64,000 bases of DNA from the NCBI GenBank assembly GCA_028281325.1, contig JANQKC010000014.1, positions 87,310-151,309 of the forward strand. The letters are read 5' to 3'. Positions 18,454-28,757 of the stretch are shown piece by piece (position 1 is the stretch's first letter; every line of letters begins with the position of its first letter). The position numbers were made by a program, and so were the translations under genes. Source of the stretch: Alphaproteobacteria bacterium. Lineage in GTDB: Bacteria; Pseudomonadota; Alphaproteobacteria; UBA8366. Under the pieces are notes generated by a model, which was not told the DNA's origin, made no database searches, and saw only the letters and a list, made by a program, of their open reading frames with translations.

Positions 18454-19539
18454 ATGCTCTTTAACCTGCTATCGCCGTTTGCCGACCAGTTCCTTGCCTT
18501 CAACCTGTTCCGGTACATCACGTTCCGGACCGGCGGCGCGATCCTGACGGCGTTGATCATCAGTTTCCTGCTCGGCCCCATGGTCATTCAATGGCTGCGC
18601 AGCACGCAGAACGGCGCGTCCAACATTCGCGAAGACGTTCCCGAAGGCCATCTCGCCAAGGCCGGAACGCCGACAATGGGCGGCTTTCTGATTCTGTTGG
18701 CGATCGTTCTCAGCACGATCCTGTGGGCGGATATCAGCAACGGCTACGTTTGGATCGTCATGCTGGTCACCGTGGGTTTCGGTGCGATCGGATTCGCCGA
18801 CGATTATCTGAAACTCTCGAAACGCAATTCGAAAGGCCTGCCGGGCCGAATCAAGCTTGTCCTGCAGGTCACGATCGCCATCGGCGCAACCGTCTGGGTC
18901 CTCATGCTGACGCGCGAACCGTTGGCGGCAAGCCTGTCGGTGCCCTTTTTCAAGAACATCCTGTTCGACCTGGGATGGTTCTTCATTCCCTTCGCGGCCT
19001 TCGTCATGGTCGGCTCCTCGAATGCGGTGAACCTGACCGACGGTTTGGACGGACTGGCCATCGTGCCGGTGATGATCGCTGCGGCCTGCTTCGGCTTCAT
19101 CGCCTACCTCGTCGGCAACTCGATCTACTCCGAGTATCTGCAACTCCACTACGTTGCCGGAACCGGCGAACTGGCCGTGTTTTGCGGCGCAATGGTCGGC
19201 GCGAGCCTCGGTTTCCTATGGTTCAACGCGCCGCCCGCCATGGTTTTCATGGGCGACACCGGGTCGCTATCGGTCGGCGGCGCGCTGGGCGCGATCAGCG
19301 TCGTCACCAAGCACGAACTGGTGCTTGCGATCATCGGCGGCCTGTTCGTCTTGGAAACCGTTTCGGTGATCGTCCAGGTCGCTTCGTTCAAGTTGACGGG
19401 CAAGCGCGTTTTCGCGATGGCCCCGTTGCACCATCACTTCGAAAAGAAGGGATGGGCCGAATCCACGATCGTCATCCGGTTCTGGATCATCGCCTCGATC
19501 TTGGCGCTGATCGGGCTGGCAACTTTGAAACTGCGGTAG
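18454..19539 (+). CDS. mraY: Phospho-MurNAc-pentapeptide translocase MraY
   Basis: A 361-residue integral membrane transferase (about 10 transmembrane helices) that makes lipid I from UDP-MurNAc-pentapeptide and undecaprenyl phosphate. Visible signatures are [41 protein letters not shown] (with the Asp pair that binds Mg2+), [29 protein letters not shown], and [11 protein letters not shown] (the HHH loop). ATG 18454 is chosen over an in-frame TTG 12 bases earlier because homologues begin MLY/MLF-xLLSP. GGGGAGG upstream and a gap of 8 bases from murF fit. Confidence 0.95.
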   Translation: MLFNLLSPFADQFLAFNLFRYITFRTGGAILTALIISFLLGPMVIQWLRSTQNGASNIREDVPEGHLAKAGTPTMGGFLILLAIVLSTILWADISNGYVWIVMLVTVGFGAIGFADDYLKLSKRNSKGLPGRIKLVLQVTIAIGATVWVLMLTREPLAASLSVPFFKNILFDLGWFFIPFAAFVMVGSSNAVNLTDGLDGLAIVPVMIAAACFGFIAYLVGNSIYSEYLQLHYVAGTGELAVFCGAMVGASLGFLWFNAPPAMVFMGDTGSLSVGGALGAISVVTKHELVLAIIGGLFVLETVSVIVQVASFKLTGKRVFAMAPLHHHFEKKGWAESTIVIRFWIIASILALIGLATLKLR

Positions 19540-19555
19540 CGCGGGAAAATTCCGA

Positions 19556-20968
19556 GTGATCGACCTGTCGACATATCGTGGTCAAACCGTCGCCGTGATG
19601 GGCCTGGGCGCCTCCGGCCTGGTTGCCGCGCGTGCGCTGCAACGCGGGGGCGCGACCGTGCGCGCCTGGGACGATCAGGAGTCGCGCCGACAGGCGGCGG
19701 CCGACGACGGGATTCCGGTGTCCGATCTCGCCAATGAAGCATGGGACGGCGTCGATGCGCTCGTCCTCAGCCCCGGCATCCCACACACCTATCCCGCCCC
19801 GCATCCGGCCGCCGCGCGCGCCAAGGAACACGGCTGCCCGATCATCGGCGATATCGAACTGCTCGCGAAGGCGCAGCCCGCCGCACGCTACGTCGGGATC
19901 ACCGGCACAAACGGCAAATCCACGACCACGGCGCTGATCGGCCATATCCTGAAACACGCCGGCCGGACCATCGATGTCGGCGGCAATCTGGGCATGCCGG
20001 CGCTCGATCTCGCATCCTTGGGTAAGGACGGAATCTACGTCCTCGAGATGTCGTCCTACCAGCTCGAACTGACGTCGCCGATCCCTTTCGACATCGCGGT
20101 GATGCTGAACATTACCGCCGACCACTTGGACCGGCACGGCGGCATGAACGGTTATGTCGCCGCCAAGAAGCGAATCTTCGACGGTCAGGACGCACGCCAT
20201 GCGGCGGTCGTCGGGATCGATGACGAGATTTGCCAATCCATCGCCGATGCCCTGCGCGACGACGCAACGCGCCGCGTGATCCCGATCTCCGGCAATCATC
20301 GTGTGTCCGGCGGCGTCTATGCGGTCGACCGTTTCCTCTACGACGATATGGACGGCGGCAATGCCCCGGTGCTGAGTCTCGACGATGCGTCCTCGATGCC
20401 CGGCACCCACAATGCCCAGAACGCCAGCGCCGCCTATGCCGTGGCGCGGCTGCTTGATATCGAGCCGTCCGTCATCGTGGCGGCCATCCGCAGCTATCCC
20501 GGCCTCGCCCACCGCCAGGAACTTGCCGCCGATATCGACGGTATCCGCTACATCAACGACAGCAAGGCGACAAATGCCGAGGCCGCGGCGCGGGCCTTGT
20601 CCTCATACGACCATATCTATTGGATCGCTGGAGGGTTGGCGAAAGACGACGGGCTCGACGCCGTCACACCCTACTTGCCGCGCATCCGGCACGCCTTCCT
20701 GATCGGCGAGGCCGCGGAAGACTTCGGCCGCGCGCTTGAAGGTAAAATCGACACGACACGGTCCGGCGACCTGGACGCCGCTGTCCGCGCCGCGCACGCG
20801 ATGGCGCAACGGGACGGCCATCCCGATGCCGTCGTGTTGCTGTCGCCGGCCTGCGCGTCCTTCGATCAGTTCCCGAATTTCGAGGAGCGCGGCCGCCGTT
20901 TCTGCCGCGCCGTCGCCGCGTTGCCCGGCAGCGCGCGCACCATCCGCAATGACGGGGGCGTCGCATGA
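19556..20968 (+). CDS. murD: UDP-MurNAc-L-alanine:D-glutamate ligase MurD
   Basis: A 470-residue Mur ligase that adds D-Glu. The N-terminal domain has the Rossmann-like VMGLGASGLVAARAL, followed by LVLSPGIP, then the ATP loop GITGTNGKSTTTALIG, the EMSSYQLE strand, and DSKATNAEAAARAL in the C-terminal domain, which is the MurD-type KATN motif. A C-terminal LLSPACASFDQFPNFEERG is also diagnostic. The start is GTG at 19556, 16 bases after mraY. No ATG upstream is compatible. The stop overlaps ftsW. Confidence 0.95.
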   Translation: MIDLSTYRGQTVAVMGLGASGLVAARALQRGGATVRAWDDQESRRQAAADDGIPVSDLANEAWDGVDALVLSPGIPHTYPAPHPAAARAKEHGCPIIGDIELLAKAQPAARYVGITGTNGKSTTTALIGHILKHAGRTIDVGGNLGMPALDLASLGKDGIYVLEMSSYQLELTSPIPFDIAVMLNITADHLDRHGGMNGYVAAKKRIFDGQDARHAAVVGIDDEICQSIADALRDDATRRVIPISGNHRVSGGVYAVDRFLYDDMDGGNAPVLSLDDASSMPGTHNAQNASAAYAVARLLDIEPSVIVAAIRSYPGLAHRQELAADIDGIRYINDSKATNAEAAARALSSYDHIYWIAGGLAKDDGLDAVTPYLPRIRHAFLIGEAAEDFGRALEGKIDTTRSGDLDAAVRAAHAMAQRDGHPDAVVLLSPACASFDQFPNFEERGRRFCRAVAALPGSARTIRNDGGVA

Positions 20969-22086
20969 TGATCCCCCTCGCACGCACCGATACATCCGTC
21001 CTCGGCCGGTGGTGGTGGACCGTCGACCGGTTATCTCTTTTCCTGTGTTGCGCGCTGATCGGCATCGGACTGGTGATGACGGGCGCCGCGAGCCCGGCGG
21101 TCGCCGAGCGCCTCGGCCTGCCGCCGACGCACTTCCTGCTGCGGCAAGCGCTTTTCGCAATCCCCGCGGTTGCGGTGCTGTTCCTGACCTCGATGCTCAG
21201 CCCGCGCCAGGTCCGGCGGCTGGCCGTGGTGGTTTTTCTCGCGTCGGTCGGTTTGCTGTTGCTGACCCTGGCGGTCGGAACCGAAATCAAAGGCGCGCGC
21301 CGCTGGGTCAGCGTCGGCGGCATGTCGCTGCAGATTTCCGAATTCGTCAAACCCGCCTTCGCGGTCACCGCGGCCTGGATGTTCGCCGCCCGGCGTCTCG
21401 GCGAGGACATCCCCGGCAACATGATTTCCACCGCGTTGCTCTTTGTGGTCATCGGCCTGCTGCTGGCGCAGCCGGATGTGGGCCAAACCGTCGTGGTCAC
21501 CATCGTCTGGTTCAGCCAGTTCTTTCTCGCCGGGCTGCCGATGGTTTGGGTCGCGGTCTTGCTGATGCTGGGGCTCGCCGGGTTGGTCACCGCCTATTTC
21601 GCGTTTCCACATGTCGCGAGCCGGGTCGACCGCTTCTTCAATCCCGAAGCCGGCGACAGCTACCAGGTCGACCGTGCGCTCGAAGCGTTCAAGAATGGCG
21701 GTCTGTTCGGAACCGGGCCCGGATCAGGCACGGCGAAGTCGTATCTGCCGGATGCCCATGCCGATTTCGTCTTCGCCGTCGCCGGCGAAGAATTCGGCCT
21801 CATCGCGTGCCTGCTGCTCGTGCTGCTGTTCGCCGCGATCGTGCTGCGCGGGTTCAGCCGTGTGCTGCAGGACAATGACCTGTTCATCGTCCTGGCGACG
21901 ACCGGGCTGCTGGTGCAGTTCTCGCTGCAAGCGCTGATCAACATGGCCTCCTCGGTCAACCTTGTGCCGCCCAAGGGCATGACCTTGCCGTTCGTTTCCT
22001 ATGGCGGATCGTCGATCCTCGCGATCGCCTTCGGCATGGGCATGATGCTCGCGTTGACGCGCCGACGGCCGGGAGAGTCACGATGA
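20965..22086 (+). CDS. ftsW: Septal lipid II polymerase FtsW
   Basis: A 373-residue SEDS-family glycosyltransferase with about 10 transmembrane helices that polymerises lipid II at the septum together with FtsI. Signatures: GARRWVSVGGMSLQISEFVKPA with the invariant KGARRW and QPSE-like segment, LAQPDVGQTVVV (the Asp-containing loop), YLPDAHADFVFAVAGEEFG (the SEDS catalytic-loop region) and PPKGMTLPFVSYGGSS. The start at ATGATG 20965 overlaps the murD stop; the second ATG three bases on cannot be excluded. Confidence 0.95.
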   Translation: MMIPLARTDTSVLGRWWWTVDRLSLFLCCALIGIGLVMTGAASPAVAERLGLPPTHFLLRQALFAIPAVAVLFLTSMLSPRQVRRLAVVVFLASVGLLLLTLAVGTEIKGARRWVSVGGMSLQISEFVKPAFAVTAAWMFAARRLGEDIPGNMISTALLFVVIGLLLAQPDVGQTVVVTIVWFSQFFLAGLPMVWVAVLLMLGLAGLVTAYFAFPHVASRVDRFFNPEAGDSYQVDRALEAFKNGGLFGTGPGSGTAKSYLPDAHADFVFAVAGEEFGLIACLLLVLLFAAIVLRGFSRVLQDNDLFIVLATTGLLVQFSLQALINMASSVNLVPPKGMTLPFVSYGGSSILAIAFGMGMMLALTRRRPGESR

Positions 22087-23231
22087 TCGCGCTCAACCGG
22101 CCCATCGTCCTCGCCGCCGGAGGCACCGGCGGTCATGTCTTTCCCGCCCAATCGTTGGCGGGCGCGCTGGCCGACCGGGGCATCCGGATCGCCCTGATTA
22201 CCGACCGGCGCGCGAACGCGCTCGACGGCGCGCTGGCGACGGCCGACACCTATCGCATCCGGGCCGGCGGCCTGAGCGGCCGCGGACCGATACAGCGGCT
22301 GGTCGCCTTGGTCGACCTTGGCGTCGGCTTCCTTCAGGCGCGGCGGATTCTCAAGTCGATCGACCCGATGGCCGTCGTCGGGTTCGGCAGTTATGCCTCT
22401 GCGCCGACCATGGCCGCCGCCGTCGGACTCGGCTGCCGGACGGTCATTCACGAACAGAATGCGATCCTCGGCCGTGCCAACCGTCTCTTCGCCTCCCGGG
22501 TCACGAATATCGCGACCGCCTTTCAAAATGTCGCCAATCTCCGCGACGAAGACCGGCCCAAGACCGTCTGGACAGGGAACCCGGTGCGGTCCGAGATTAT
22601 CGGCATCGCCGGCGCGCCCTACCCGGCCATCGAAGACGACGGTCCGATCAATCTGTTGGTCTTCGGCGGCAGCCTGGGCGCGACGGTTTTCAGCAAGGTC
22701 GTTCCCGAAGCGCTGAACGGCCTCCCCGATACCGTCCAGAAACGCATTCGCCTGACGCAACAGTGCCGCGCCGAAGATTTGGACGCGGTGCGCAAAATCT
22801 ATGACGACGCCGGCATGACGGCGGACCTGGCGCCGTTCTTTTCGGACATGCCGAAAAAGCTGGCCGAGGCGCATCTCGTAATCAGCCGCGCCGGCGCCTC
22901 CACGATCGCCGAACTCGCCGCGGCGGGGCGGCCCGCCATCCTCGTTCCCTACCCGCATGCGACGGACGATCACCAGACCCGCAACGCGGAATGCCTGTGC
23001 GACGCCGGGGGCGGCTGGATGATCCCGCAGGAAGCCTTTACGGCCGACTGCCTTGCCGCGCGGCTAACCACTCTGCTGTCCAACACCAAGAGCCTGCGGA
23101 CGACCGCGTTGTGCGCCGGACAGATCGGCATGCGGAACGCGACGGAAAACCTGACGGACCTGGTCCTGACGGCGGCGGGATACCCGGACAACGGCGAAAC
23201 CGCCGCGCATTCGAGGGAGGCCGCGGAATGA
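22083..23231 (+). CDS. murG: UDP-GlcNAc:lipid I N-acetylglucosaminyltransferase MurG
   Basis: A 382-residue GT28-family peripheral membrane enzyme that converts lipid I to lipid II. The N-terminal [17 protein letters not shown] loop is diagnostic, with [39 protein letters not shown] and the C-terminal donor site [33 protein letters not shown]. It overlaps the ftsW stop by 4 bases (ATGA) and is overlapped by murC at its own end, so it sits in the coupled run of dcw genes. Confidence 0.96.
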   Translation: MIALNRPIVLAAGGTGGHVFPAQSLAGALADRGIRIALITDRRANALDGALATADTYRIRAGGLSGRGPIQRLVALVDLGVGFLQARRILKSIDPMAVVGFGSYASAPTMAAAVGLGCRTVIHEQNAILGRANRLFASRVTNIATAFQNVANLRDEDRPKTVWTGNPVRSEIIGIAGAPYPAIEDDGPINLLVFGGSLGATVFSKVVPEALNGLPDTVQKRIRLTQQCRAEDLDAVRKIYDDAGMTADLAPFFSDMPKKLAEAHLVISRAGASTIAELAAAGRPAILVPYPHATDDHQTRNAECLCDAGGGWMIPQEAFTADCLAARLTTLLSNTKSLRTTALCAGQIGMRNATENLTDLVLTAAGYPDNGETAAHSREAAE

Positions 23232-24649
23232 GAAGCATGCCGCTGTCCATCGGCACCATACATTTCGTCGGCATCGGCGGAATCGGCATGTCCGGGATCG
23301 CCGAGGTAATGCACAACCTGGGTTACAAAGTGCAAGGCAGCGACCTGGCGGAAAGCGCCAATGTTCTGCGCTTGCGGGATTTGGGCATGACCGTCCATGT
23401 CGGGCACAACGCGTCGAACTTGGGCGATGCGCAGGTCGTGGTCATCTCGACCGCCGTTCAGCCCGACAACCCCGAAGTGGTCGTGGCCCGGGAAACGATG
23501 ATTCCGGTGGTCCGCCGCGCCGAAATGCTGGGCGAGTTGATGCGCCTGAAATGGGCCATCGCGGTCGGCGGCACGCATGGCAAGACGACCACGACGTCGA
23601 TGGTCGCCTCCATCCTGGACGGCGCGCATCTCGATCCGACCGTGATCAACGGCGGGATCATCAATGCCTACGGCACCAACGCCCGGCTCGGAGAGGGCGA
23701 ATGGATGGTCGTGGAGGCGGACGAGTCCGACGGCACCTTCGTCAAACTGCCGGCCACGATCGCCATCGTCACGAACATGGACCCCGAGCATCTGGACTTT
23801 TACGGCACTTTCGACGAAGAGCGCGCCGCCTTTCGCAGTTTCGTCCAGAATCTGCCATTCTACGGCTTCGCCGCGTTGTGCATCGACCATCACGAAGTCC
23901 AGGCGATGATCGGCAGCATTTCGGATCGCCGCCTCATCACCTACGGCCTTAATCCGCAGGCCGAAGTACGCGGCGAGAATCTGCGCCCCGGCCCGAACGG
24001 GGTTACGTTCGACGTGCATTTCGACGGCCGCGCCGGCGACGACAGGCTGCTGCGCGACGTCCATCTGCCCATGTTCGGCGACCATAACGTCCAGAACGCT
24101 CTGGCCGCGATCGCCGTCGCCAATGAAATGTCGATCGACGAAGCCACCATTGTCAGCACGTTGGGCGGGTTCGAGGGCGTCAAGCGGCGTTTCACCAAGA
24201 CCGGCGAAGCCGACGGCATCACCGTCATCGACGATTACGGCCACCACCCCGTGGAAATCTCGGCCGTCTTGAAAGCGGCCCGGTCGGCCTCGGAAGGAAA
24301 TATCATCGCCGTCGTGCAACCGCACCGGTATTCGCGCCTGTCCAGCCTGTTCGAGGAATTCTGCGCCTGCTTCAACGATGCCGACACGGTCATCGTCTCC
24401 AACGTCTACGAGGCGGGCGAGACGCCGATCCCCGGCGCTGACCGCGACGCCTTGATCGAGGGGCTTCGCACCCGCGGGCACCGCCACGTCCTGGCCCTGG
24501 GCGATCCTGAGGACCTTCCACAGATCATTGGGGCTGTCGCGCGCAGGGGCGACATGGTCGTCTGTCTCGGCGCGGGGACGAGCACGGTTTGGGCGAACGA
24601 ACTGCCCGAAAAACTCAAGGCGCTCCAACCATCGGCGGGAGCCGGGTGA
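23228..24649 (+). CDS. murC: UDP-MurNAc:L-alanine ligase MurC
   Basis: A 473-residue Mur ligase that commits UDP-MurNAc to peptide addition. The N-terminus has [18 protein letters not shown], then [19 protein letters not shown] (ATP loop), [13 protein letters not shown], and [10 protein letters not shown], the MurC-type histidine pair. The frame is open further upstream, but ATG 23228 overlaps the murG stop (ATGA) and places the glycine-rich loop at the usual distance from the start. Its stop and the murB start overlap as TGATG. Confidence 0.95.
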   Translation: MRSMPLSIGTIHFVGIGGIGMSGIAEVMHNLGYKVQGSDLAESANVLRLRDLGMTVHVGHNASNLGDAQVVVISTAVQPDNPEVVVARETMIPVVRRAEMLGELMRLKWAIAVGGTHGKTTTTSMVASILDGAHLDPTVINGGIINAYGTNARLGEGEWMVVEADESDGTFVKLPATIAIVTNMDPEHLDFYGTFDEERAAFRSFVQNLPFYGFAALCIDHHEVQAMIGSISDRRLITYGLNPQAEVRGENLRPGPNGVTFDVHFDGRAGDDRLLRDVHLPMFGDHNVQNALAAIAVANEMSIDEATIVSTLGGFEGVKRRFTKTGEADGITVIDDYGHHPVEISAVLKAARSASEGNIIAVVQPHRYSRLSSLFEEFCACFNDADTVIVSNVYEAGETPIPGADRDALIEGLRTRGHRHVLALGDPEDLPQIIGAVARRGDMVVCLGAGTSTVWANELPEKLKALQPSAGAG

Positions 24650-25587
24650 TGGCCATGGCGGCGATAAAGCATCCCGATCGCCTCATCGACCGGCTTCCCG
24701 CTGCCCGCGGGGAGTATCGGGAAGATGTCGCCCTGGCGCGCTACACCTGGTTTCGCGTCGGCGGGCCGGCGGAGGTCCTGTTCCTACCCGCCGATCAAGA
24801 CGACCTGCAACAATTCCTCGCCGCAACACCGCCGGATGTTCCCGTGACCATCCTCGGCGTCGCGTCGAACCTGCTGATCCGCGACGGCGGCATTCCCGGC
24901 GTGGTCATCCGCCTGCGCGGCGCGTTCAACGAGACGTCCTTGACCGAAGGCGGCGTCGTGGCGGGAGCCGGTGCGCTCGACATCAACGTTGCACGGTATG
25001 CGGCGGAGAACGATCTCGGCGGGCTTGAATTCCTCTCCGGCATCCCGGGAACGGTCGGCGGCGCATTGCGCATGAACGCCGGCGCCTATGGCCGGGAGAT
25101 CCGGGACGTGTTGATCAGCGCCGATACCCTCGACCGCAGCGGCGTCGGGCACAGCTTCGACGCGGATGCGATGGGGTTCAGCTATCGCCATTCCGGCGTG
25201 CCGGGTGACCACATTTTCGTATCGGCGATCTTTGCCGCCGAGCCGGACGATCCGGCAAAAATTTCCGCGCGCCTGGACGAAATCGGCGCTGCCCGCAACG
25301 AGACGCAGCCGATCCGAAGCCGGACCGGCGGATCGACTTTCAAGAACCCCGAGGGCCAACACGCCTGGGAACTGATCGACGCCGCAGGATGCCGCGGACT
25401 GCGAATCGGCGGCGCGCAGGTCTCGGAAAAACACTGCAACTTCCTGGTCAATACCGGCTCGGCCACGGCGCATGACGTGGAGACGCTGGGCGAAGAAGTC
25501 CGCCGTCGGGTCCTCGACACTTGCGGCGTCGAGCTGCAATGGGAAATCCGGCGAGTCGGCATAGCCGGGAACGGAGGCCGGAAATGA
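24649..25587 (+). CDS. murB: UDP-N-acetylenolpyruvoylglucosamine reductase MurB
   Basis: A 312-residue flavoenzyme that reduces enolpyruvyl-UDP-GlcNAc to UDP-MurNAc with NADPH. FAD-binding motifs are [36 protein letters not shown] and [19 protein letters not shown]. The C-terminal half has [11 protein letters not shown] with the catalytic Ser, [17 protein letters not shown], and the GLRIGGA plus FLVNTG pair of type II MurB. ATG 24649 overlaps the murC stop; another ATG six bases later is also possible. The end overlaps ddl. Confidence 0.95.
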   Translation: MAMAAIKHPDRLIDRLPAARGEYREDVALARYTWFRVGGPAEVLFLPADQDDLQQFLAATPPDVPVTILGVASNLLIRDGGIPGVVIRLRGAFNETSLTEGGVVAGAGALDINVARYAAENDLGGLEFLSGIPGTVGGALRMNAGAYGREIRDVLISADTLDRSGVGHSFDADAMGFSYRHSGVPGDHIFVSAIFAAEPDDPAKISARLDEIGAARNETQPIRSRTGGSTFKNPEGQHAWELIDAAGCRGLRIGGAQVSEKHCNFLVNTGSATAHDVETLGEEVRRRVLDTCGVELQWEIRRVGIAGNGGRK

Positions 25588-26498
25588 GCAAGCGTGTCGC
25601 GGTGCTTCTCGGAGGATGGTCGGCGGAGCGCGACGTGTCGCTCAGCAGCGGCACGGAATGTGCAGCGGCGCTGCGCGAGAGTGGGTACGACGTTGAGGAG
25701 ATCGACGTAACGCGCGACGTCGAGGCTTTATTGAAGAGACTAGAGCCCCGCCCCGACGCGGTGTTCAACGCGTTGCACGGACGTTTTGGAGAGGACGGCC
25801 ACATTCAGGCAATGCTCAATATTCTTGAGATTCCCTACACGCATTCCGGATTGCTGGCTTCGGCGACCGCGATGGACAAGGCGCGATCGAAGGAAATCTT
25901 TCGGTCCGCCGGCATCCAGTGCACGGAAGGCCAAGTTCTGCAAATCGGCGAGTTGCGGGGCGGCATCGTCATCGATCCGCCTTACGTCATCAAACCGAAC
26001 AACGAAGGGTCGAGCGTCGGCGTGCACATCATCCTCCCGGGCGACAACTACCTGCCGGTGGATGATTGGCAATACGGCGCCAATGCGCTTGTCGAACCCT
26101 ATATCCCCGGCCGCGAACTGACCGTCGCCGTGATGGGCGACCGGGCGTTGGGCGTAACCGAGCTGCGTCCGAAAGACGGATTCTACGACTACGAAGCCAA
26201 ATACACCGATGGCAAAACGGTGCATCTCTGTCCCGCGCCGATTCCGGATTCGATTGCGCAGCTTTGCATGGAGAACGCCGTCACCGCCCATCGGGCGCTG
26301 GGATGCCGCGGCGTCACCCGCGCCGATTTCCGCTATGACGACACGATGCGGAATCCGGGCGATTTGTACCTTCTGGAGATCAACACCCAACCGGGCATGA
26401 CGCCGTTGTCGCTGGTGCCGGAACAGGCGCAGCACGTGGGCATGTCCTTCCCGGAGCTGGTCAGTTGGATGGTGGAGAACGCCGCATGCGACGCGTAA
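25584..26498 (+). CDS. ddl: D-alanine-D-alanine ligase
   Basis: A 304-residue ATP-grasp enzyme that makes the D-Ala-D-Ala dipeptide used by MurF. Motifs: [17 protein letters not shown] (N-terminal substrate loop), [49 protein letters not shown] (ATP-binding strand) and [20 protein letters not shown] (Mg2+ ligands). The open frame extends upstream inside murB, but ATG 25584 overlaps the murB stop and gives the usual DdlB-type N-terminus. Its end overlaps ftsQ by 13 bases. Confidence 0.95.
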   Translation: MSKRVAVLLGGWSAERDVSLSSGTECAAALRESGYDVEEIDVTRDVEALLKRLEPRPDAVFNALHGRFGEDGHIQAMLNILEIPYTHSGLLASATAMDKARSKEIFRSAGIQCTEGQVLQIGELRGGIVIDPPYVIKPNNEGSSVGVHIILPGDNYLPVDDWQYGANALVEPYIPGRELTVAVMGDRALGVTELRPKDGFYDYEAKYTDGKTVHLCPAPIPDSIAQLCMENAVTAHRALGCRGVTRADFRYDDTMRNPGDLYLLEINTQPGMTPLSLVPEQAQHVGMSFPELVSWMVENAACDA

Positions 26499-27376
26499 GG
26501 AAAACACGCCGCACCACCGGAGCACGGCGGAGCACGCGACGCCAGCACACCCTATGGAGCCGTATAATCGACCGGTTCGGCTTCGAATTGACGCCGATAC
26601 GGCGCTGGACGCTGTACGGCTGCGGCGCGCTGACATCCATCGGCATCATGATCGGCGGCCTGCTGTGGGCGTCGGGCGTCGACCTGCCCGGCCGGATGAT
26701 GCACGCGACGCGCACCGCCGTCGCCGACGCCACGCTCTGGGCCGGCTTCTCCATCCGCGAGGTCTATGTCGCCGGCCGCAAGGAAGCGACGCGGGCGCAA
26801 CTGCTTGACGCGCTGCAAACGCGCGTCGGCGAACCCATCCTGTTCTTCGACCCCGAGGGCGCGCGCCAAAGGCTGGAAGACCTGGGCTGGGTCGCCGAAG
26901 CCCGCATCGAGCGGCGATTGCCCGATACGCTGCTGGTCTTTTTGACCGAACGCGAACCCATCGCCATCTGGCAGAACAACAAACGGTTCTTTCTCGTCGA
27001 CAAGAGTGGCGTCGTCATCGGCTCGCAAGGGCTCGACCGCTACCGCAAACTCAAGATCATCGTCGGCGAAGACGCGCCGAAACACGCGGCCGCCCTGTTG
27101 ACGATGCTCGCGGGCGAACCGGAGATGATGCAGCGGGTCACGCACGCGGTATGGATCAGCGGCCGCCGTTGGAACATCCGCATCGAGGATTCCATCGATA
27201 TCCGGCTGCCGGCGGAGAACCCGGAAGCCGCCTGGCGCAAGTTGAGCGAGTTGGAAAAGGAGCACGGCCTCCTGAAACGCAACATTTCCGCCGTGGACAT
27301 GCGCGTCCCCGACAAGATGACCGTACGGATGAACCGGAAACCGACGCCGGCGGCACAGCGCGGCGACCAGACGTAG
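26486..27376 (+). CDS. ftsQ: Cell division protein FtsQ
   Basis: A 296-residue bitopic divisome protein. It has a very basic cytoplasmic N-terminus (many Arg, about 1-45), one transmembrane helix (about 46-66), and a POTRA domain starting FSIREVYVAGRKEATRAQLLDAL. The FtsQ beta domain follows (WVAEARIERRLPDTLLVFLTEREPIAIWQ ... DKSGVVI). It links FtsA/FtsZ-side assembly to FtsL/FtsB. ATG 26486 is inside the end of ddl with GGAGAA just upstream; an in-frame ATG 21 bases earlier is less likely. A 44-base gap precedes ftsA. Confidence 0.9.
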   Translation: MRRVRKTRRTTGARRSTRRQHTLWSRIIDRFGFELTPIRRWTLYGCGALTSIGIMIGGLLWASGVDLPGRMMHATRTAVADATLWAGFSIREVYVAGRKEATRAQLLDALQTRVGEPILFFDPEGARQRLEDLGWVAEARIERRLPDTLLVFLTEREPIAIWQNNKRFFLVDKSGVVIGSQGLDRYRKLKIIVGEDAPKHAAALLTMLAGEPEMMQRVTHAVWISGRRWNIRIEDSIDIRLPAENPEAAWRKLSELEKEHGLLKRNISAVDMRVPDKMTVRMNRKPTPAAQRGDQT

Positions 27377-27420
27377 ACGATGTGTTGAACAGGATCGAAT
27401 ACAAGGAAGGATGAGCAGTC

Positions 27421-28659
27421 TTGGCGAATAACGGCATCATATCCGCCCTCGATATCGGGTCGACGAAGATATGCTGCTTTATCGGTGAAGCGGACGAGAA
27501 CGATACGATCCGCGTTACCGGTATCGGCCATCAAGCCAGCCAGGGCGTCCGCGCCGGGCTGATCGTCGACATGGAGTCGGCCGAACAAGCGGTGTTGTCG
27601 GCCGTCCACGCCGCCGAACAGATGGCCGGCGTGACCATCCGCTCGTCCATCGTCAGCCTGACCGGCGGTCACCCGTGCAGTCATTCGCACTCCTTCGAGC
27701 ATCCGTTGCGCGGCGGCGCGATCGACGACACGGACATTCGCCGCCTGCTGCATGAATGCGGCACCGATACGGCGGTCAACGAACGGACGCTTATCCATGC
27801 CATCCCCGTCGGCTATGTCGTCGACGGCGCGAACGGCATTCGCGACCCGCGCGGCCTGCACGGCAGTTCATTCGGCGTCCATATGCACAAGGTCAGCGCC
27901 AAGGCCGGCGCCGTCCACAACATGGCCACCTGCGTCTCCCGTTGCCTGCTGGACGTCAGCGATATCGTCGTCGGTGCGTATGCCGCCGGACTCGGTTGCT
28001 TGGTCGAAGATGAAATCGACCTTGGCGTGACGGTGATCGATATGGGCGGCGGCACCACGTCGCTGGCGGTGTTCTATGACGGTGCGCTGGTCCATGTGGA
28101 TTCGATTCAGATCGGCGGCGGCCACGTGACGAACGACATCGCGCGCGGTCTGTCCACGCCGGTCCCCCAAGCGGAACGCCTGAAGACACTGCACGGCAAC
28201 TGCCTCTCCTCGCATGCCGACGACCGCGATATGGTGACGGTGCCGCAGGTCGCCGCCGAGGAGGACGGCCAGCCGGTTCAGATACCGAAATCGTTCCTGG
28301 TCGGGATCATCGCGCCGCGCATCGAAGAAACGATCGAATTGGTGCGGTCCCGGCTGGAGGCCAGCGGTCTCGACAAAATCGCCGGCCGCCGCGTGGTGCT
28401 GACCGGCGGCGCCAGCCAGCTTCCCGGCGTTGCGGAACTGGCCCGGCAGATCTTGAACAAACAGGTTCGGCTCGGCAAACCCCGCGGTTTGACCGGCCTT
28501 GCAGAAGCGACGTCGGGGCCCGCATTTTCGGCCTGCGCCGGCCTTCTGTCCTTTGCAGTGGACGACCGGGGCGACGCGCGCGGGATGACGACGCCTCAAC
28601 GAGACACGGCCGGCGGCCTGTTCGGCCGCCTAGGAGGGTGGTTACGTGAGAATTTCTAG
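27421..28659 (+). CDS. ftsA: Cell division protein FtsA
   Basis: A 412-residue actin-like protein that anchors FtsZ to the membrane. The nucleotide-binding motifs are ALDIGSTKICCFIGEA (phosphate 1), VIDMGGGTTSLAVF (phosphate 2) and VVLTGGASQLPGV (adenosine), with the 1C subdomain between. The C-terminal GGLFGRLGGWLRENF is an amphipathic membrane-targeting helix. The start is TTG 27421, with AAGGAAGG 10 bases upstream; the nearby ATG at 27411 is out of frame and ends after six codons. Confidence 0.94.
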   Translation: MANNGIISALDIGSTKICCFIGEADENDTIRVTGIGHQASQGVRAGLIVDMESAEQAVLSAVHAAEQMAGVTIRSSIVSLTGGHPCSHSHSFEHPLRGGAIDDTDIRRLLHECGTDTAVNERTLIHAIPVGYVVDGANGIRDPRGLHGSSFGVHMHKVSAKAGAVHNMATCVSRCLLDVSDIVVGAYAAGLGCLVEDEIDLGVTVIDMGGGTTSLAVFYDGALVHVDSIQIGGGHVTNDIARGLSTPVPQAERLKTLHGNCLSSHADDRDMVTVPQVAAEEDGQPVQIPKSFLVGIIAPRIEETIELVRSRLEASGLDKIAGRRVVLTGGASQLPGVAELARQILNKQVRLGKPRGLTGLAEATSGPAFSACAGLLSFAVDDRGDARGMTTPQRDTAGGLFGRLGGWLRENF

Positions 28660-28680
28660 CGTTAACCCTCTTTTTTTGAG

Positions 28681-28725
28681 CCCATGGGGCACCATGGGGG
28701 CGACGAATGCCGCTAAATACGGCAT
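28681..28725 (+). promoter_or_regulatory. Two inverted repeats in the ftsA-ftsZ gap
   Basis: CCCATGG-ggca-CCATGGG (28681-28698) and ATGCCG-ctaaata-CGGCAT (28707-28725) lie back to back in the 98-base gap before ftsZ, which is the longest gap inside the dcw run. They follow a T7 run rather than precede one, so neither is an intrinsic terminator. They could be operator sites or a leader structure adjusting FtsZ levels. Confidence 0.4.
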
Positions 28726-28757
28726 ATTTGGCATTGTAAGAGTGGAGAGCGAATAGA

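Noticed and set aside
28670-28698. T-run beside the CCCATGG hairpin as an ftsA terminator
   Set aside because: The T-run precedes the hairpin on the plus strand and is an A-run after it on the minus strand, so it cannot be an intrinsic terminator.
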